A DNA stretch of 64,000 bases from Theropithecus gelada (GCF_003255815.1 NC_037674.1:5557622-5621621); one strand, 5' to 3'; counted from the first letter of the stretch, positions 28,401 through 45,300 are shown. Program-made: numbers and translations. Notes: generated by a model not told the origin, from the sequence alone.

Positions 28401-28760
28401 TTAGCAGATGCTCATTTCTGTATCAATCACCATGAGTTCTGTTATGCTTCAGTAATAAACAGCTTCAGAATCTCTGTGGTTTAGAAAAGCTTATGTCTTA
28501 CTACCATCCCTTGTCCATCCCTGGTCAGCAGGGGCTGTCACACTGCAGACCCAAAGAGCAGCCACTGCATAGTGGCTGGTGGAGGTAGGAGTGTGGGAGG
28601 TCAGGCCGCAGCTCTCAGGCTTCCACCTGAAAGAGGCACATCACCTCTCTGCCCACTCTTTATCAGTCAAAGCCAGGCCCACGGCCTCACCCCTCAAACA
28701 CAGGGAGGCCGCTGTCTCCCTTCACCTGGAAGCAGGGAAGCCAGACACACTTTGTTAGGA
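28401..28760. repeat. Probable old interspersed repeat, family not assigned
   Basis: 'cagtaataaacagcttcaga', 'atctctgtggtttagaaaag' and the later 'ggcacatcacctctctgccc' recall a common ancient mammalian repeat, but I cannot name it with confidence. No coding potential recognised. Confidence 0.35.
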
Positions 28761-28966
28761 GCACCTGTGACTACATTATACCCTTTTGTTGAAAATGTTA
28801 GTGGTTTCTATTTTTTTCTCCCTATAAAGAGAGATGCAATGAATATCATCTTTTCTCTGTACCTCTTTGTTCCTGTCCTTTTATTTTTTAAAGATACAGT
28901 TACAGACTTCGAAGGACTGTGTTAAAACGTTTGGCATCAAGGCTGTTGCTAGCATGTGTGGTACCT

Positions 28967-29380
28967 GCCTAGTCCATCCTCACTGCTATAACAAAATCAC
29001 TTAGACTGGGTAATTATAAATCATAGAAATGTATTTCTCACGGTTTGGGAGTCTGAGAAGTCCAGTTTCAAGGCACTGCCATGTTCATTGTCTGATGCAG
29101 CCTTGCTGTCTGCTCCATAGATGGTGCCTTGTTGCTGTTCCCTCAGCTGGGGGTGATGGAAGAGCACACGGGATGAATGTGGCATCCTCACGTGGCAGAA
29201 GAGATGGAAGAGGGGGCAACTCTCTGATGGCTGTCTTGTAAGGGCATGAATCCCATTCAGGAGGGGGAGGTCTTCACGACTTAATCACCCACAGAGGCGT
29301 CAATTCTTAATACCACCACCTTGAGGCTTAAGTTCTATCTACAAATGTGGGTAGGACACATACATTAAGCCGCAGCAGTG
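28967..29380 (-). mobile_element. MaLR MLT1-type solo LTR, antisense
   Basis: The complement of MLT1: 'cactgctataacaaaatcac', ttagactgggtaattataa, gtatttctcacggtttggga, then ...cctcacgtggcagaagagat and ...gggcatgaatcccattcagg. About 410 bp, diverged. No internal region is next to it. Confidence 0.8.
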
Positions 29381-30803
<1,423 letters not shown>

Positions 30804-30951
30804 CATGTGATTCTAATTTTTAAAGTGATTTTTCTTAATATAATGGGATCAGTTGTTAAGGAGAAGAAACTGACTAATATTTTAGACAGCTTTTTCCTCC
30901 CTTTTCTGCTTTTGTGAAGAAGGAATCAAATATCTCCTTTGTTTGTTCCAG

Positions 30952-30999
30952 GAAGGACATGATAGAATTGCATGTGTACCTACGGGCCCTCTACCCAAG
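30952..30999 (+). other. Candidate exon (48 nt), unidentified
   Basis: A good acceptor (ctcctttgtttgttccag) precedes it; the donor is weak (AAG then gtttga). Phase 0 gives EGHDRIACVPTGPLPK, compatible with the candidate ending at 23,578. Another frame reads KDMIELHVYLRALYPRFDVT and, read past the weak donor, reaches a stop after two more codons. That would suit a last exon instead. I recognise neither. Confidence 0.25.
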
Positions 31000-31689
31000 G
31001 TTTGATGTTACCGCAGAGTGATTGCATGAAAAGCATTCCAGGGCATGCTACTTTTCATCTTTTGATATGGGCTGGAAAAGGGCCGGAGCCCTCAAAGCAG
31101 CATCCTCACCTGTGCCCAGAGCAGGCAATGCCTCACTCGTTCAGCAGCTTTTTTCCTGGAGGCCAGCAGAAGCTCCTCACGTATCAGTGGCCCAAACTGG
31201 GGCATGTGCCTCTTCTGGTCAGTCACTGTTGGCTGAGGGAGAAGCATTGCGAATGGTATAAGTCACCACCTGCTGTGCCGGCTGGGAACATGGTGGGGAC
31301 CTTTCTCCCAGAACATCTGTGCTATGGGCAAAGAGAGAGCGCTGCCAACAAATGTCCATGTGAGAGAGTGTGCCCCATCTTTGGAGAAGCTTTCTGTTCA
31401 TGATTGTTACAGAGTGCATACATTTATGTGTCACAACAACAACTTACAAAACAACCCTCGTGGGATCCCAGTGCTGTGCTTTGGGTAGGACGATGGCCTG
31501 TAGTGGGAGAGGCCCCCCAGCCTGGCTCCATCCTGCTCCCACCGCCTCATAGCCCAGTGCTCTGTTTCCAGAATGGATCCAAGCATAGACCAGAGGATCT
31601 TTGCAAAGTGAACTCACACAGTTCCAGCCCCTCACGGGCTTTGACAGAAGGCCAGTGGCAGAGAGGTCAGAAGCACTGGACGTTCAGTG
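31000..31689. other. Unique sequence
   Basis: No gene recognised. The 143-codon plus-strand frame at 30,972-31,403 has no domain I can name. Confidence 0.35.
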
Positions 31690-31835
31690 AACTCAGACAC
31701 AAATGAGCTAAGTGACCTTGAGCTCATTCCTTGCTGGGTAGGTGTTTGCTCATCTGTAAGATAGAATGATCGTACATCACCCCAGCCACCCTCGCGGGAT
31801 GGCTGTGATGAACAGATGGGAGAACAGATGCAAGC
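31690..31835 (+). mobile_element. Probable MIR SINE fossil
   Basis: 'gagctaagtgaccttgagct', 'tttgctcatctgtaagatag' and aatgatcgtacatcacccca are in the order of the MIR core and 3' part. Diverged. Confidence 0.55.
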
Positions 31836-32361
31836 GGTCACTCACCTTTGGGACTGAGGAGCTGACAGTGGCTCTGGTTTCTGCGCAGTGTCATTCTGCT
31901 GAGAGCCCTCTGATTCACAGTGTCCACTTGGGCATGTTGCTTTCCCTGCTAAAATCAGAGATCTGTATGTCATTGCTCCTATGGCTACAGCAGCACAAAC
32001 GTCCTGGCAGGGGGCGTTTGGAGGGGAGTTTCCACATTGCGTGGATTTGTGCAATTGTAAATTTAGATACAGCACCCTAGAAGGCCCTGGAAGCAGCAGA
32101 AGGGCTGGGGAGTTCTGTGTGCCTCTGTTCAGCGACAGGGAACCAATGTTGAAGAAACCCAGTGGTCTCCTTTGCAGCAAAGGATTTGAGAGTTGGGAAA
32201 GGTGGCAGGAACAATGCGGGAGCTTCAGGACTCTGCCCTAGGAGTTCATTCCGCCATGGCAAGGCAGGGTATTTACTCACAGCTGTTGTGTAATGAATAG
32301 ATACTTGGCCCATGCATAGATATAAATCTATGCAAAAAGTAACTGCCCAGTAAACATGAAT
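31836..32361. other. Unique sequence
   Basis: Nothing recognised. Confidence 0.35.
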
Positions 32362-32369
32362 AGAACTTA

Positions 32370-32690
<321 letters not shown>

Positions 32691-32700
32691 TTATGCATAG

Positions 32701-34275
32701 TTTTAAAATTCCATTTTCTTAAATGTTAAGGCTCTTCTTTTTGTCTTAGGATCTTCTTTTTGAATTAGGATGTGTCACATGAACAGGGTTGCAGCAGGCA
32801 CGGGCCCCCCATGCCATGGTCATCATCAGTGCTGTTGGTGGGATTCTCGGTTCTTCAGGGCACTCGGTTGGGCTGACTCCTGGGCGTCTTGTGGCAGGGC
32901 AGGTCTGGGGGATGATTCCGCCTGGTGAATTGTGAATGGGAGTGCTGTGTGTCACTTCCAGCTGGAGTAAGTTGTTGACACATGGTCCGTTAGAGCACCC
33001 TTGTGTGGCCGATGCCAGTGGTTGGGGTGGTCTGCTCCATCAGCCTGAAACCCAGAAAGAGGGTTTGTGGAGCACAGCCTCGGGCTGATTATAATGCATA
33101 ATTAGCACGGGTGAGAAATAAGCTGTTGTGGGTATGAGCTGCTAGGGTATGGGCTGGTCTGTTTGCTACCCCACGGTGACCTAGTCTACAGGGATTGATG
33201 CTCTCGCCATTTCTTTTTTTACTTTTTATCTACAATTTCTTATCAGGCTGATCATGTGTCTTAGAATCAAGGTGTTACAGTAATTCCTCTGGTGGTTTTC
33301 CATAATTCCCAGTTAAGGAATCTTTTCAAGCATTCTCAGTTAAACGTAAGTAGAGCCTCCTGACTGTTGTCCAGGTGTCACTGCGGAGGCAGGAATTGGG
33401 CTTGGATATTCTAGGAGATTGATATTTACAGAAACATTTTGAAAACTAGAAAGCTTTGTGAAATGGTGAAACTGGAAGTTTCCCAAGTTATGTTTCATGA
33501 TGTTAAAATATCTTCCATTACAAAATAAAGGTTCTTTGACTCAATAAGCTTGGGAAATGTTATGTACTGTTTTTTTCTTAAAGATGCATAATGTTCATTA
33601 GCATGTCAAAGGCTCTGAGAAGGCCTGCAACACAGAAATTGTTTATTTCAGTGGAATTCAGTATTCTTCAAACTTATTTGAACAAAGAATGTCCTCCCTT
33701 ACCCCGACCTCCCCCACATATTTATCAGACCCATTGTTTATGGGGAGGGCAAGACAAGAATGTGGCATTTGCTGAATCTTGGAGCGGTAGAGTAGTTCTT
33801 CATGTCAGAAAGCTATATGGTGTGTCATGCAGTAAATCATCATGAACTAAGGCACTTTACATAATTATTCTCTTTTCTAGTCTTTTAAGCAAAATTTATT
33901 GAGTTTCTACTGTACAGAAGCCTAACAATGCTGGATGGTAGTGGGTGGAACACTCTGTGCCTGATCCGTGGACCCAGGTATCAGCATCCGCATCAGCAAC
34001 GGCATTGGTGTGGGGAGGGCATGCGTATACCTGCACATGCTTGGCCTGGGCCATTACCTGCTGAATGGAGCTCTATTAACATGAGGCCAGAGGATCTCTA
34101 TTGAGCACGTACTACCAGCGATTCCCGGGCTCCCTGGTGTTTGACAGGTGCTGCATCAGATGTCTTGCTTCTGCCTTCTCTGTGTTTTGGGTTGGGTTCT
34201 GAAAGTGTCCAGGGAAGGGCCTGGCCTTGAGAATTCATCCTGAGGGAGAATAGATGATGTGGCATGACCTCATGC
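32701..34275. other. Unique sequence
   Basis: No gene recognised. A minus-strand MIR/L2-like end (aaaatttattgagtttctac) lies at about 33,890-33,950. Confidence 0.4.
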
Positions 34276-34308
34276 CTGTGTGTATGTGTGTGTGTGTGTG
34301 TGTGTGTA
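34276..34308 (+). repeat. (TG)n microsatellite
   Basis: About 16 TG units with one TATG interruption. Confidence 0.95.
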
Positions 34309-34714
34309 GCTTAGTGCCCTTAGAAATGACAGCTAAACCCTTATATTTTAGAAGACGTTTATCACTTGCGTGTTAAGACCAAGGGTGCTGAGGACCAAGG
34401 GGAGACTCAGCCTGGGGCATGTGGCTTAGATTAGCAAAGCTCCTCACATGGTGGATGGATCGAACCTTCACACTTGCAGTTGTACCGTCTACGCAGGACA
34501 TTCTGGAGGACCACACTATTTGAGACAGCAAGGAGTGGGAGTGGGATGGGGACGCTTTACGGTATGGGTGGAGTGTTCCGTCTCTTGAATGCCTTTCATT
34601 GCAGCCATCGGTAGGTGGGTTCTTGAGGTCCAGAAAGAGGCACTCCATGAGGCAGGTCTTCTGAAATTTGTTCAGGCACCAAAAAGGGAGATTTGGCTCT
34701 TTTTACTGGCCCAT
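34309..34714. other. Unique sequence, pre-integration flank of the L1
   Basis: Nothing recognised. It ends at the L1 target site. Confidence 0.4.
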
Positions 34715-34725
34715 GAAATAGCTTC
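34715..34725. repeat. Target-site duplication, left copy, of the full-length L1
   Basis: gaaatagcttc is repeated exactly at 40,905-40,915, right after the A-rich tail. The 11-bp pair fixes the element boundaries and shows insertion by target-primed reverse transcription. Confidence 0.9.
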
Positions 34726-35750
34726 GGGGCGGAGCAAGATGGCCGAATAGGAGCAGCTCCAGTCTTCAACTCCCAGCGCCAGCGACACAGAAGACCGGTG
34801 ATTTCGGCATTTTCAACTGAGGTACTGGGTTCATCTCACTGGGGAGTGCCGGACGATCGGTACTGGTCAGCTGCTGCAGCCCGACCAGCGAGAGCTGAAG
34901 CAGGGCGAGGCATTGCCTCACCTGAGAAGCGCAAGGGGGAAGGGAATCCCTTTTCCTAGCCAGGGGAACTGAGACACACAACACCTGGAGAATCGGGTAA
35001 CTCCCACCCCAATACTGCGCTTTGAGCAAACAGGCACACCAGGAGATCATATCCCACACCTGGCCGGGAGGGTCCCACACCCACGGAGCCTCCCTCATTG
35101 CTATTACAGCAGTCTGTGATCTACCGGCAAGGCAGCAGCGAGGCTGGGGGAGGGGCGCCCGCCATTGCTGAGGCTTAAGTAGGTAAACAAAGCTGCTGGG
35201 AAGCTCGAACTGGGTGGAGCTCACAGCAGCTCAAGGAAACCTGCCTGTCTCTGTAGACTCCACCTCTGGGGGCAGGGCACAGAAAACAATAACAAAGCAG
35301 CAGACACCTCTGCAGACGCAAACGACTCTGTCTGACAGCTTTGAAGAGAGCAGTGGATCTCCCAACACGGAGGTTGAGATCTGAGAAGGGACAGACTCCC
35401 TGCTCAAGCGGGTCCCTGACCCCTGAGTAGCCTAACTGGGAGACATCCCCCACTAGGGGCAGTCTGACACCCCACACCTCACAGGGTGGAGTACACCCCT
35501 GAGAGGAAGCTTCCAAAGCAAGAATCAGACAGGTACACTTGCTGTTCAGAAATATTCTATCTTCTGCAGCCTCTGCTGCTGTTACCCAGGCAAACAGGGT
35601 CTGGAGTGGACCTCAAGCAATCTCCAACAGACCTACAGCTGAGGGTCCTGACTGTTAGAAGGAAAACTATCAAACAGGAAGGACACCTACACCAAAACCC
35701 CATCAGTACATCACCATCATCAAAGACCAGAGGCAGATAAAACCACAAAG
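34726..35750 (+). promoter_or_regulatory. L1 5'UTR with internal Pol II promoter and antisense features
   Basis: The CAAGATGGCCG core near 34,735-34,745 is the known YY1 site that sets the L1 transcription start. The 1,025-bp UTR also includes the older segment around 35,490-35,625 (gaggaagcttccaaagcaag through 'tggagtggacctcaagcaat'). It corresponds to the ~129-bp stretch deleted in younger L1PA3 and later, where ZNF93 is known to bind. Whether this diverged copy still binds ZNF93 is not visible here. Antisense promoter activity is known for L1s but is only inferred for this copy. Confidence 0.8.
34766..35224 (-). other. Antisense open frame in the L1 5'UTR (152 codons), ORF0 region
   Basis: The minus-strand frame starts MSSTQFELPSSFVYLLKPQQ and stays open for 152 codons. 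It lies where primate L1s carry the antisense promoter product ORF0 (about 71 aa). Within it the minus strand reads cttctcag then gtgaggcaat (about + positions 34,907-34,927), a consensus splice donor at the place where L1 antisense transcripts are known to splice into neighbouring exons. Whether it corresponds to ORF0 in frame is not established. Confidence 0.4.
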
Positions 35751-36766
35751 ATGGGGAAAAAGCAGGGCAGAAAAGCTGGAAATTCAAAAAACAAGAGCGC
35801 ATCTCCCCCGGCAAAGGAGCGCAGCTCATCGCCAGCAACGGATCAAAGCTGGACGGAGAATGACTTTGACGAGATGAGAGAAGAAGGCTTCAGTCCATCA
35901 AATTTCTCAGAGCTAAAGGAGGAATTACGTACCCAGCGCAAAGAAACTAAAAATCTTGAAAAAAAAGTGGAAGAATTGACGGCTAGACTAATTAATGCAG
36001 AGAAGGTCATAAACGAAATGAAAGAGATGAAAACCATGACACGAGAAATACGTGACAAATGCACAAGCTTCAGTAACCGACTCGATCAACTGGAAGAAAG
36101 AGTATCAGCAATTGAGGATCAAATGAATGAAATGAAGCGAGAAGAGAAACCAAAAGAAAAAAGAAGAAAAAGAAATGAACAAAGCCTGCAAGAAGTATGG
36201 GATTATGTAAAAAGACCAAATCTACGTCTGATTGGGGTGCCTGAAAGTGAGGGGGAAAATGGAACCAAGTTGGAAAACACTCTTCAGGATATCATCCAGG
36301 AGAACTTCCCCAACCTAGTAGGGCAGGCCAACATTCAAATCCAGGAAATACAGAGAACGCCACAAAGATACTCCTCGAGAAGAGCAACTCCAAGACACAT
36401 AATTGCCAGATTCACCAAAGTTGAAATGAAGGAAAAAATCTTAAGGGCAGCCAGAGAGAAAGGTCGGGTTACCCACAAAGGAAGCCCATCAGACTCACAG
36501 CAGATCTCTCGGCAGAAACTCTACAAGCCAGAAGAGAGTGGGGGCCAATATTCAACATTCTTAAAGAAAAGAATTTTAAACCCAGAATTTCATATCCAGC
36601 CAAACTAAGTTTCATAAGTGAAGGAGAAATAAAATCCTTTACAGATAAGCAAATGCTTAGAGATTTTGTCACCACTAGGCCTGCCTTACAAGAGACCCTG
36701 AAGGAAGCACTCAACATGGAAAGGAACAACCGGTACCAGCCATCTCAAAAACATGCCAAAATGTAA
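35751..36766 (+). pseudogene. L1 ORF1 (RNA-binding chaperone ORF1p), one-base deletion
   Basis: ORF1p is a trimeric RNA-binding protein of the L1 RNP. The frame starts MGKKQGRKAGNSKN, as expected. It has the charged N-terminus, a heptad coiled coil (about residues 55-150, e.g. LEKKVEELTARLINAEKVI), and most of the RRM. One G is missing near 36,481 (aaaggaagccc, family aaagggaagccc), at about codon 244. The shifted frame stops at 36,608 after 285 residues, so the C-terminal domain with its YPAKL motif is lost. That domain is still readable in the next frame up to TAA at 36,764-36,766. Total length is 1,016 nt, one short of the family's 1,017 (338 aa). Confidence 0.95.
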
Positions 36767-36829
36767 AGACCATCGAGGCTAGGAAGAAACTGCATCAACT
36801 AATGAGCAAAATAACCAGTTAATATCATA
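36767..36829 (+). other. L1 inter-ORF spacer
   Basis: 63 bp between the ORF1 stop and the ORF2 start, the usual length for human L1s. ORF2 is translated by an unconventional reinitiation-type mechanism in active L1s. Both frames end cleanly around it. Confidence 0.85.
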
Positions 36830-40658
<3,829 letters not shown>

Positions 40659-40904
40659 ACAATGAGATCACTTGGACTCGGGAAGGGGAACATCACACAC
40701 CGGGGCCTATCATGGGGAGGGGGGCGGGGGGAGGGATTGCATTGGGAGTTATACCTGATGTAAATGACGAGTTGATGGGTGCAGCACACCAACAAGGCAC
40801 AAGTATACATATGTAACAAACCTGCACGTTATGCACATGTACCCTACAACTTACAGTATAATAATAATAAATAAATTAAAAAAATAAAAACAAAACAAAA
40901 AAAA
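40659..40904 (+). other. L1 3'UTR with G-rich tract and A-rich tail
   Basis: The 3'UTR contains a polypurine/G-rich run near 40,710-40,736 (ggggaggggggcggggggag), which is known to form G-quadruplexes in L1s, then 'gacgagttgatgggtgcagc' and 'aataataataaataaattaa', which holds AATAAA signals. The tail is impure poly(A) (aaaaataaaaacaaaacaaa), consistent with age. Confidence 0.9.
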
Positions 40905-40915
40905 GAAATAGCTTC

Positions 40916-41850
40916 AGGGCATGCATTTTCTTGGAAGCTGCTATTAACCATCACCTGAAATTTCTCCCAATGCTGTTTCTTCTCTCCTCCAGCAAGGACA
41001 ATTGTAAATGAGGCAGAGTCATTTAAATTCTGTCCCTTTCACATTCAGATTACCTCAGGGTAGCTGATGTGACCACGGTGGAAGGTGTAGCTGAAGGGCA
41101 GTTGATACCATAACTGCCCGATTCCTGCGGGTCTGTGGTGAGCTGGGGTCCTGCAGAGGAGTGTGGAAGCCCTGGTTGGGCTCCCTGAACAGGGTCATCT
41201 GGGGCGTTCTGATTAGGAGGCAGTGGGTCCGGGACATGTTTGGGAGATGAGGCCCATGTGATGCGTGGGTTGATGCTCTGATACTGTCAGAAGCCGCAGT
41301 CTACTTGCAGAGCCCCCTTCCTTGTTAATACTCCCTCAATCCCCGATGCTTCCACCAATGCAGAAGGCCTCGCTCTGGTCACCACCTGCCCTGTCCCTGG
41401 GAAGGCTGGGGGAAGTCAGGCAGCAGTGACCAGCGTCCTTCCGCAGCCTCAGGCCTCTCTCAGGTCTCCTCAGGGGTGGGCTCCAGCGAGAGCGAAGCTG
41501 ACCCCTCCTGCTGTGTGGAATGAGTGAGGGAGTGAGAGAGTGAGTGCTCACTGTTGCTCTGTGTACAGCTCTGAAAGGCTAATGGGAAAAAGCAGGTTGC
41601 CCTAGTCCAGGGAACATGGTGTTCTGGCCAGGCAGACTGCCCGCAGCAGGGCCTGGCCAGCTGGCAGCACTGGGCGAGTGGCAGCCCTCATTGTGCTCTG
41701 TATCCCTACAAAGTGAGGATGGTGAGGCAGTTGTGAGGGTGAGAGGAAGGCACCTCTCTACTGCCCTTTAACTAGCACGCAGAGCCCTGGGAGTGCGGTG
41801 GAGATCCTGCTCACTCCTGCGGCTTCTCACTGTCTCCTTTTCCAGCCACA
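40916..41850. other. Unique sequence
   Basis: No gene recognised. A short gagtgaggga/gtgagagagt GAGTG-type repeat lies at 41,520-41,548. Confidence 0.4.
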
Positions 41851-42145
41851 CACGTCAAACACCCATAAACACACACCCACATGCACATACGCACACACAC
41901 CCCACAGATGTTATACACATACCCATGCACTTACATGCACACCACACTACACACACCTACAGACACTACACCATACATACAGACACAGCACACACTCACA
42001 CATACCACACACATAGACACAGCCCACATCATACCCCCACACACACATGCAAGTACAATACATATCACACACACACACCACACACACATGCACTTACACG
42101 TGTACCATGCACATATACACTAAGCCACACACACACATCAAATCA
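41851..42145 (+). repeat. Long CA-rich cryptic microsatellite
   Basis: About 295 bp dominated by ca, with tg, ta, cc and ata interruptions (cacatgcacatacgcacaca, ...caccacacacatagacacag). Histidine/threonine-rich open frames in three phases across it are artefacts of the CA repeats. Confidence 0.92.
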
Positions 42146-42756
42146 ATCAAATCAATCAAAAGGTCTCAGTAATTCATTTTATCTCTCCCTCAGTCTGCCT
42201 CTTTCCATTCCTACTGTACTAGATCCTGCCATCACTGTCTCTCCCTAGCTAGAAATATTATTATATTTTCCACCAAATGTAATTTAAATTGCCCTTGAAA
42301 GTGGAAACTGAGACAGAGGTTGAATCCATGCACCTTCTCTGCAGTGCCTTATCTGTGGATAATGTTTGTTCTACTCACTGTGGCTCCTCCTGCTGCATAG
42401 GAGATGCCGGACCCTGCTTTGAGACTTTCGATGCAAGGCACACTCCTTCACAGGCACACAGTACAGGCTGCAGTGGCTTGGCTTTGCACCTCATGAACTG
42501 GGGACTTTCTCATCAGAGAGCACTCTGTGTGGCCCTGCTGGGTGTCCTTTAGGGCTCAGAGCCTCCTGGGCATGGAGGCCTGAGCCAGCTGATACCACAG
42601 AGCTGGGAGAGACTGACTTTCGGACAGAATTCCAGAAGGGGCCAACCTAGTCCTTGTAGTGCCTAACCTCCAACAGTTAGTTGAGAACCATTATTAAAAT
42701 GGCTCTTTGGAGCAGCAGACATAGAGGCCACTGGCATTAGTTGAGGTGGTTACCTT
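42146..42756. other. Unique sequence
   Basis: No gene recognised. aatcaatcaaatcaatcaaa just after the CA tract (42,140-42,160) is a short tetranucleotide repeat. Confidence 0.4.
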
Positions 42757-43142
42757 AGTCTGCTTGGACTGTCATGCAAAATATCATAGACTGGGTGGCT
42801 TAAACAGCAGTCATTGATTTCCTCACAATTCTGGAGCCTGAAAATCCCAGATGAAGGTGCTGGCAGGGCTAGTTTCTGGTGAGGGCTCTCTCCTCAGCTT
42901 GCAGACAGCCGCCTTCTTGCGGCGCCCACACATGGCCTCTTTTCTGTGCATGCATGAAGCTAGAGCCAGTGATCTCTGGTGTCTCTTTTTCTTCTTATAT
43001 GGACACAAACCCTATTTGTTTAGGGCCCCACCATTATGACCTCATTTAAACTTGGCTTGAATGCCCTGTCTCCAAATGCAGTCATGTTGGTGGCTGGGAC
43101 ATCAACATAGGAATTTTCAGGGACACAGTTCTGTCCATGACA
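42757..43142 (-). mobile_element. MaLR MLT1-type solo LTR, antisense
   Basis: The complement of MLT1: 'ccttagtctgcttggactgt', 'atagactgggtggcttaaac', 'ttcctcacaattctggagcc', ...ctccaaatgcagtcatgttg..., ...'cagggacacagttctgtcca'. Nearly full length (~386 bp), with substitutions. Confidence 0.85.
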
Positions 43143-43394
43143 GTAGTGAAATTTTCAGTGAGGCTCCACTGCTTCTTCATGTAGGCCCTTGCCCACCTTA
43201 GCACCCCTGTTGTCCCACCTGCACCCTCTGTATAAGTAAACCCAGCTCCATAGAACTATTAGTGTGCTGGGCTGCTGTGCCGAGGGACCCCTCTGGCCTC
43301 CCGAAGCCGCCCTTCTCCAGCTACCGGAAGAACTGCACCATCTGCACCACCTTGCGGGCTGACGGTGGTTCCATAGAAGCCCTGGAGAAGATGT
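43143..43394. other. Unique sequence
   Basis: Nothing recognised. Confidence 0.35.
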
Positions 43395-43535
43395 GACTGT
43401 GAGTGCCTTGTGCCTTGCACTTACCCCTTCACCTCTCCAGGCGTGTTTTCTTATCTCTGAAGTGGGGAAAACACACTCACCTGGTCACAAGATGTTAGTG
43501 GGTCCAATTAGATAAATTTTGTGGAAGTCTTTAAT
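43395..43535 (+). mobile_element. Possible MIR SINE fossil
   Basis: 'ttttcttatctctgaagtgg' with ggaaaacacactcacctggtc resembles the MIR core. Weak. Confidence 0.4.
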
Positions 43536-45300
43536 GGACTGAGAAATAGTTATATACAGGAAATGAATTGTAGCTGGTATCACTGAATCACTGATGTGCA
43601 TAAATAAAGTGCTTGTGTGTGTGGATTATTTAGGAATCTGTTCAGGTTTGAGTAACAGAAAACTGACCAATGAGTGGCTTGCTTTTCATTCGCAAGGAGG
43701 AGTCTCAAGGTTACTGGCTTTGGTATGAAGGCTTGACCCATCTAGGCTGACCTCTCATTCTCTGGACCACATGGCCGCAAGGTGGCTGCTGAAGCACTAG
43801 CCATTGTGTCCTAGTTCAAGGGAAGGAAAGCTGGTCAGTACCAGCTGCTTCTGATTCTGTTTTATTAGGATTGCAAATACTTCCTGGAAATCTGCTGGGC
43901 AGGTTTATGCTTAGGTTTTATTGGCTGGAACTGGGTTTCTGCTTAGATTTTACTGTACTAAAACTAACTGCAAGAGAGGCAGGGAAAGCAGGAAACGGTA
44001 TTGTCACCATTGTCTTACAGTAGTCTATATCCGTTGCCCAGCGCTCGACACAGTAACCCACCACTGCTGCTCAAGCCAGATTCTGATGGGAAGGCAGAAG
44101 AAAGGGATTGGCATTGGGTAGACAGCAAAGGATGGTCATGTCTCTCCCAGGATACACTTTACGTCCTAAGAGCTGGAATTCAGAATTGCCAGTGGTGAGA
44201 GGATACTAGGTTCTGTTACAGGAATGTTCTTCAGTGTTCCTTAAAAATTGTAGCACCAGGGATTACTAATAGAGAGCAGAGTTTCGGCTGGTTTGAAGTC
44301 AGTGTGAATCTCTCTAGTTGGAATAGAGGTATTGGAAGCTGACTCTGCAGACTACAATGTGCTTATTCCTGCTTCCTCTCCCGTCAGAGTCTGTCTCACT
44401 GTCCCCCAGGCACTTGTTGGTCTCTTGGCTTCTCAATGATTTTGCTTTTCAGTCTCCACTTTGAACAATCGCCCAGCAAGTTTAAAAAGGAAAGGCAGGA
44501 GCCACATACAATTAGACAACGTAAAAGGAAGCAAGGCCCAGCCTCACCTAGCCTGCGTGGGGCCTGGGCAGCCTGAAGTTGGACTGCTTCAGTCCAGCTC
44601 TGTGACTCTGTACTCCAGGCTTGTTTGCTAAATGAAGTCCACACCTTGGCTCTGCAGATGTGAGGCTCAGGGGAGGGAATGTGCATCTCGTTTCATTCTT
44701 TTGTCCATTCTCACACTGGTGTGAGTGCTGCTGTAGATGGAGCCTGGTGAGGCCTTGGATCGTGCTGTCTGGAACAGTCAAGAATATGAAGCAGAACTGA
44801 TGTCATGCTCTGGCATCCTGAAAAGGGCAGTGCATCAGGGTCTCTTACACTCAGACTTCTCAATATGTAACCAAGGTCCTAGGTAAATGACTCGGGGTAA
44901 GTGACCCCGAGGCTAGGACTGACCCAAAAGGAGGTGGTGTCAAGAACTACGGTACAACTCAAGCTCATGCTCGATCTCTGAGTCAGGCACCTTCTCCGCT
45001 TTCCAGAGCCTGTTTTCTGAGAAGCTTGTTGCAGCTCACGCTCTGAAAGTGCTCACGTGAATGAGGTCTGTGCTGGGGAAATGCAGTGGGTATCAGTTTT
45101 GAAGCTTAATTGTGTTTCAAGAAGCCCAGCGCTCCACACAGGGGCTCCTGTAATGGAAAGGCGGTGCTGCTCAAGTAGGAAGATGGTTTTGCTCTTTTAT
45201 TTCTTTGCTTTGACAGTTCATCCTGGCACTTGCTGATGGAGTGTCAACTCTTGAGTTGTTTTAGTTGAAACCTTGTGAAGGAAAAACCTGGTGAGGATTT
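43536..45300. other. Unique sequence, one possible old repeat
   Basis: 43,640-43,830 (caggtttgagtaacagaaaa, 'accacatggccgcaaggtgg', 'ctgctgaagcactagccatt') looks like an ancient interspersed repeat I cannot name. The rest shows nothing recognisable. Confidence 0.35.

Noticed and set aside
41793..42248. Histidine/threonine-rich 151-codon ORF and its neighbours in other frames
   Set aside because: Pure artefact of the CA-rich tract; several frames are open for the same reason.
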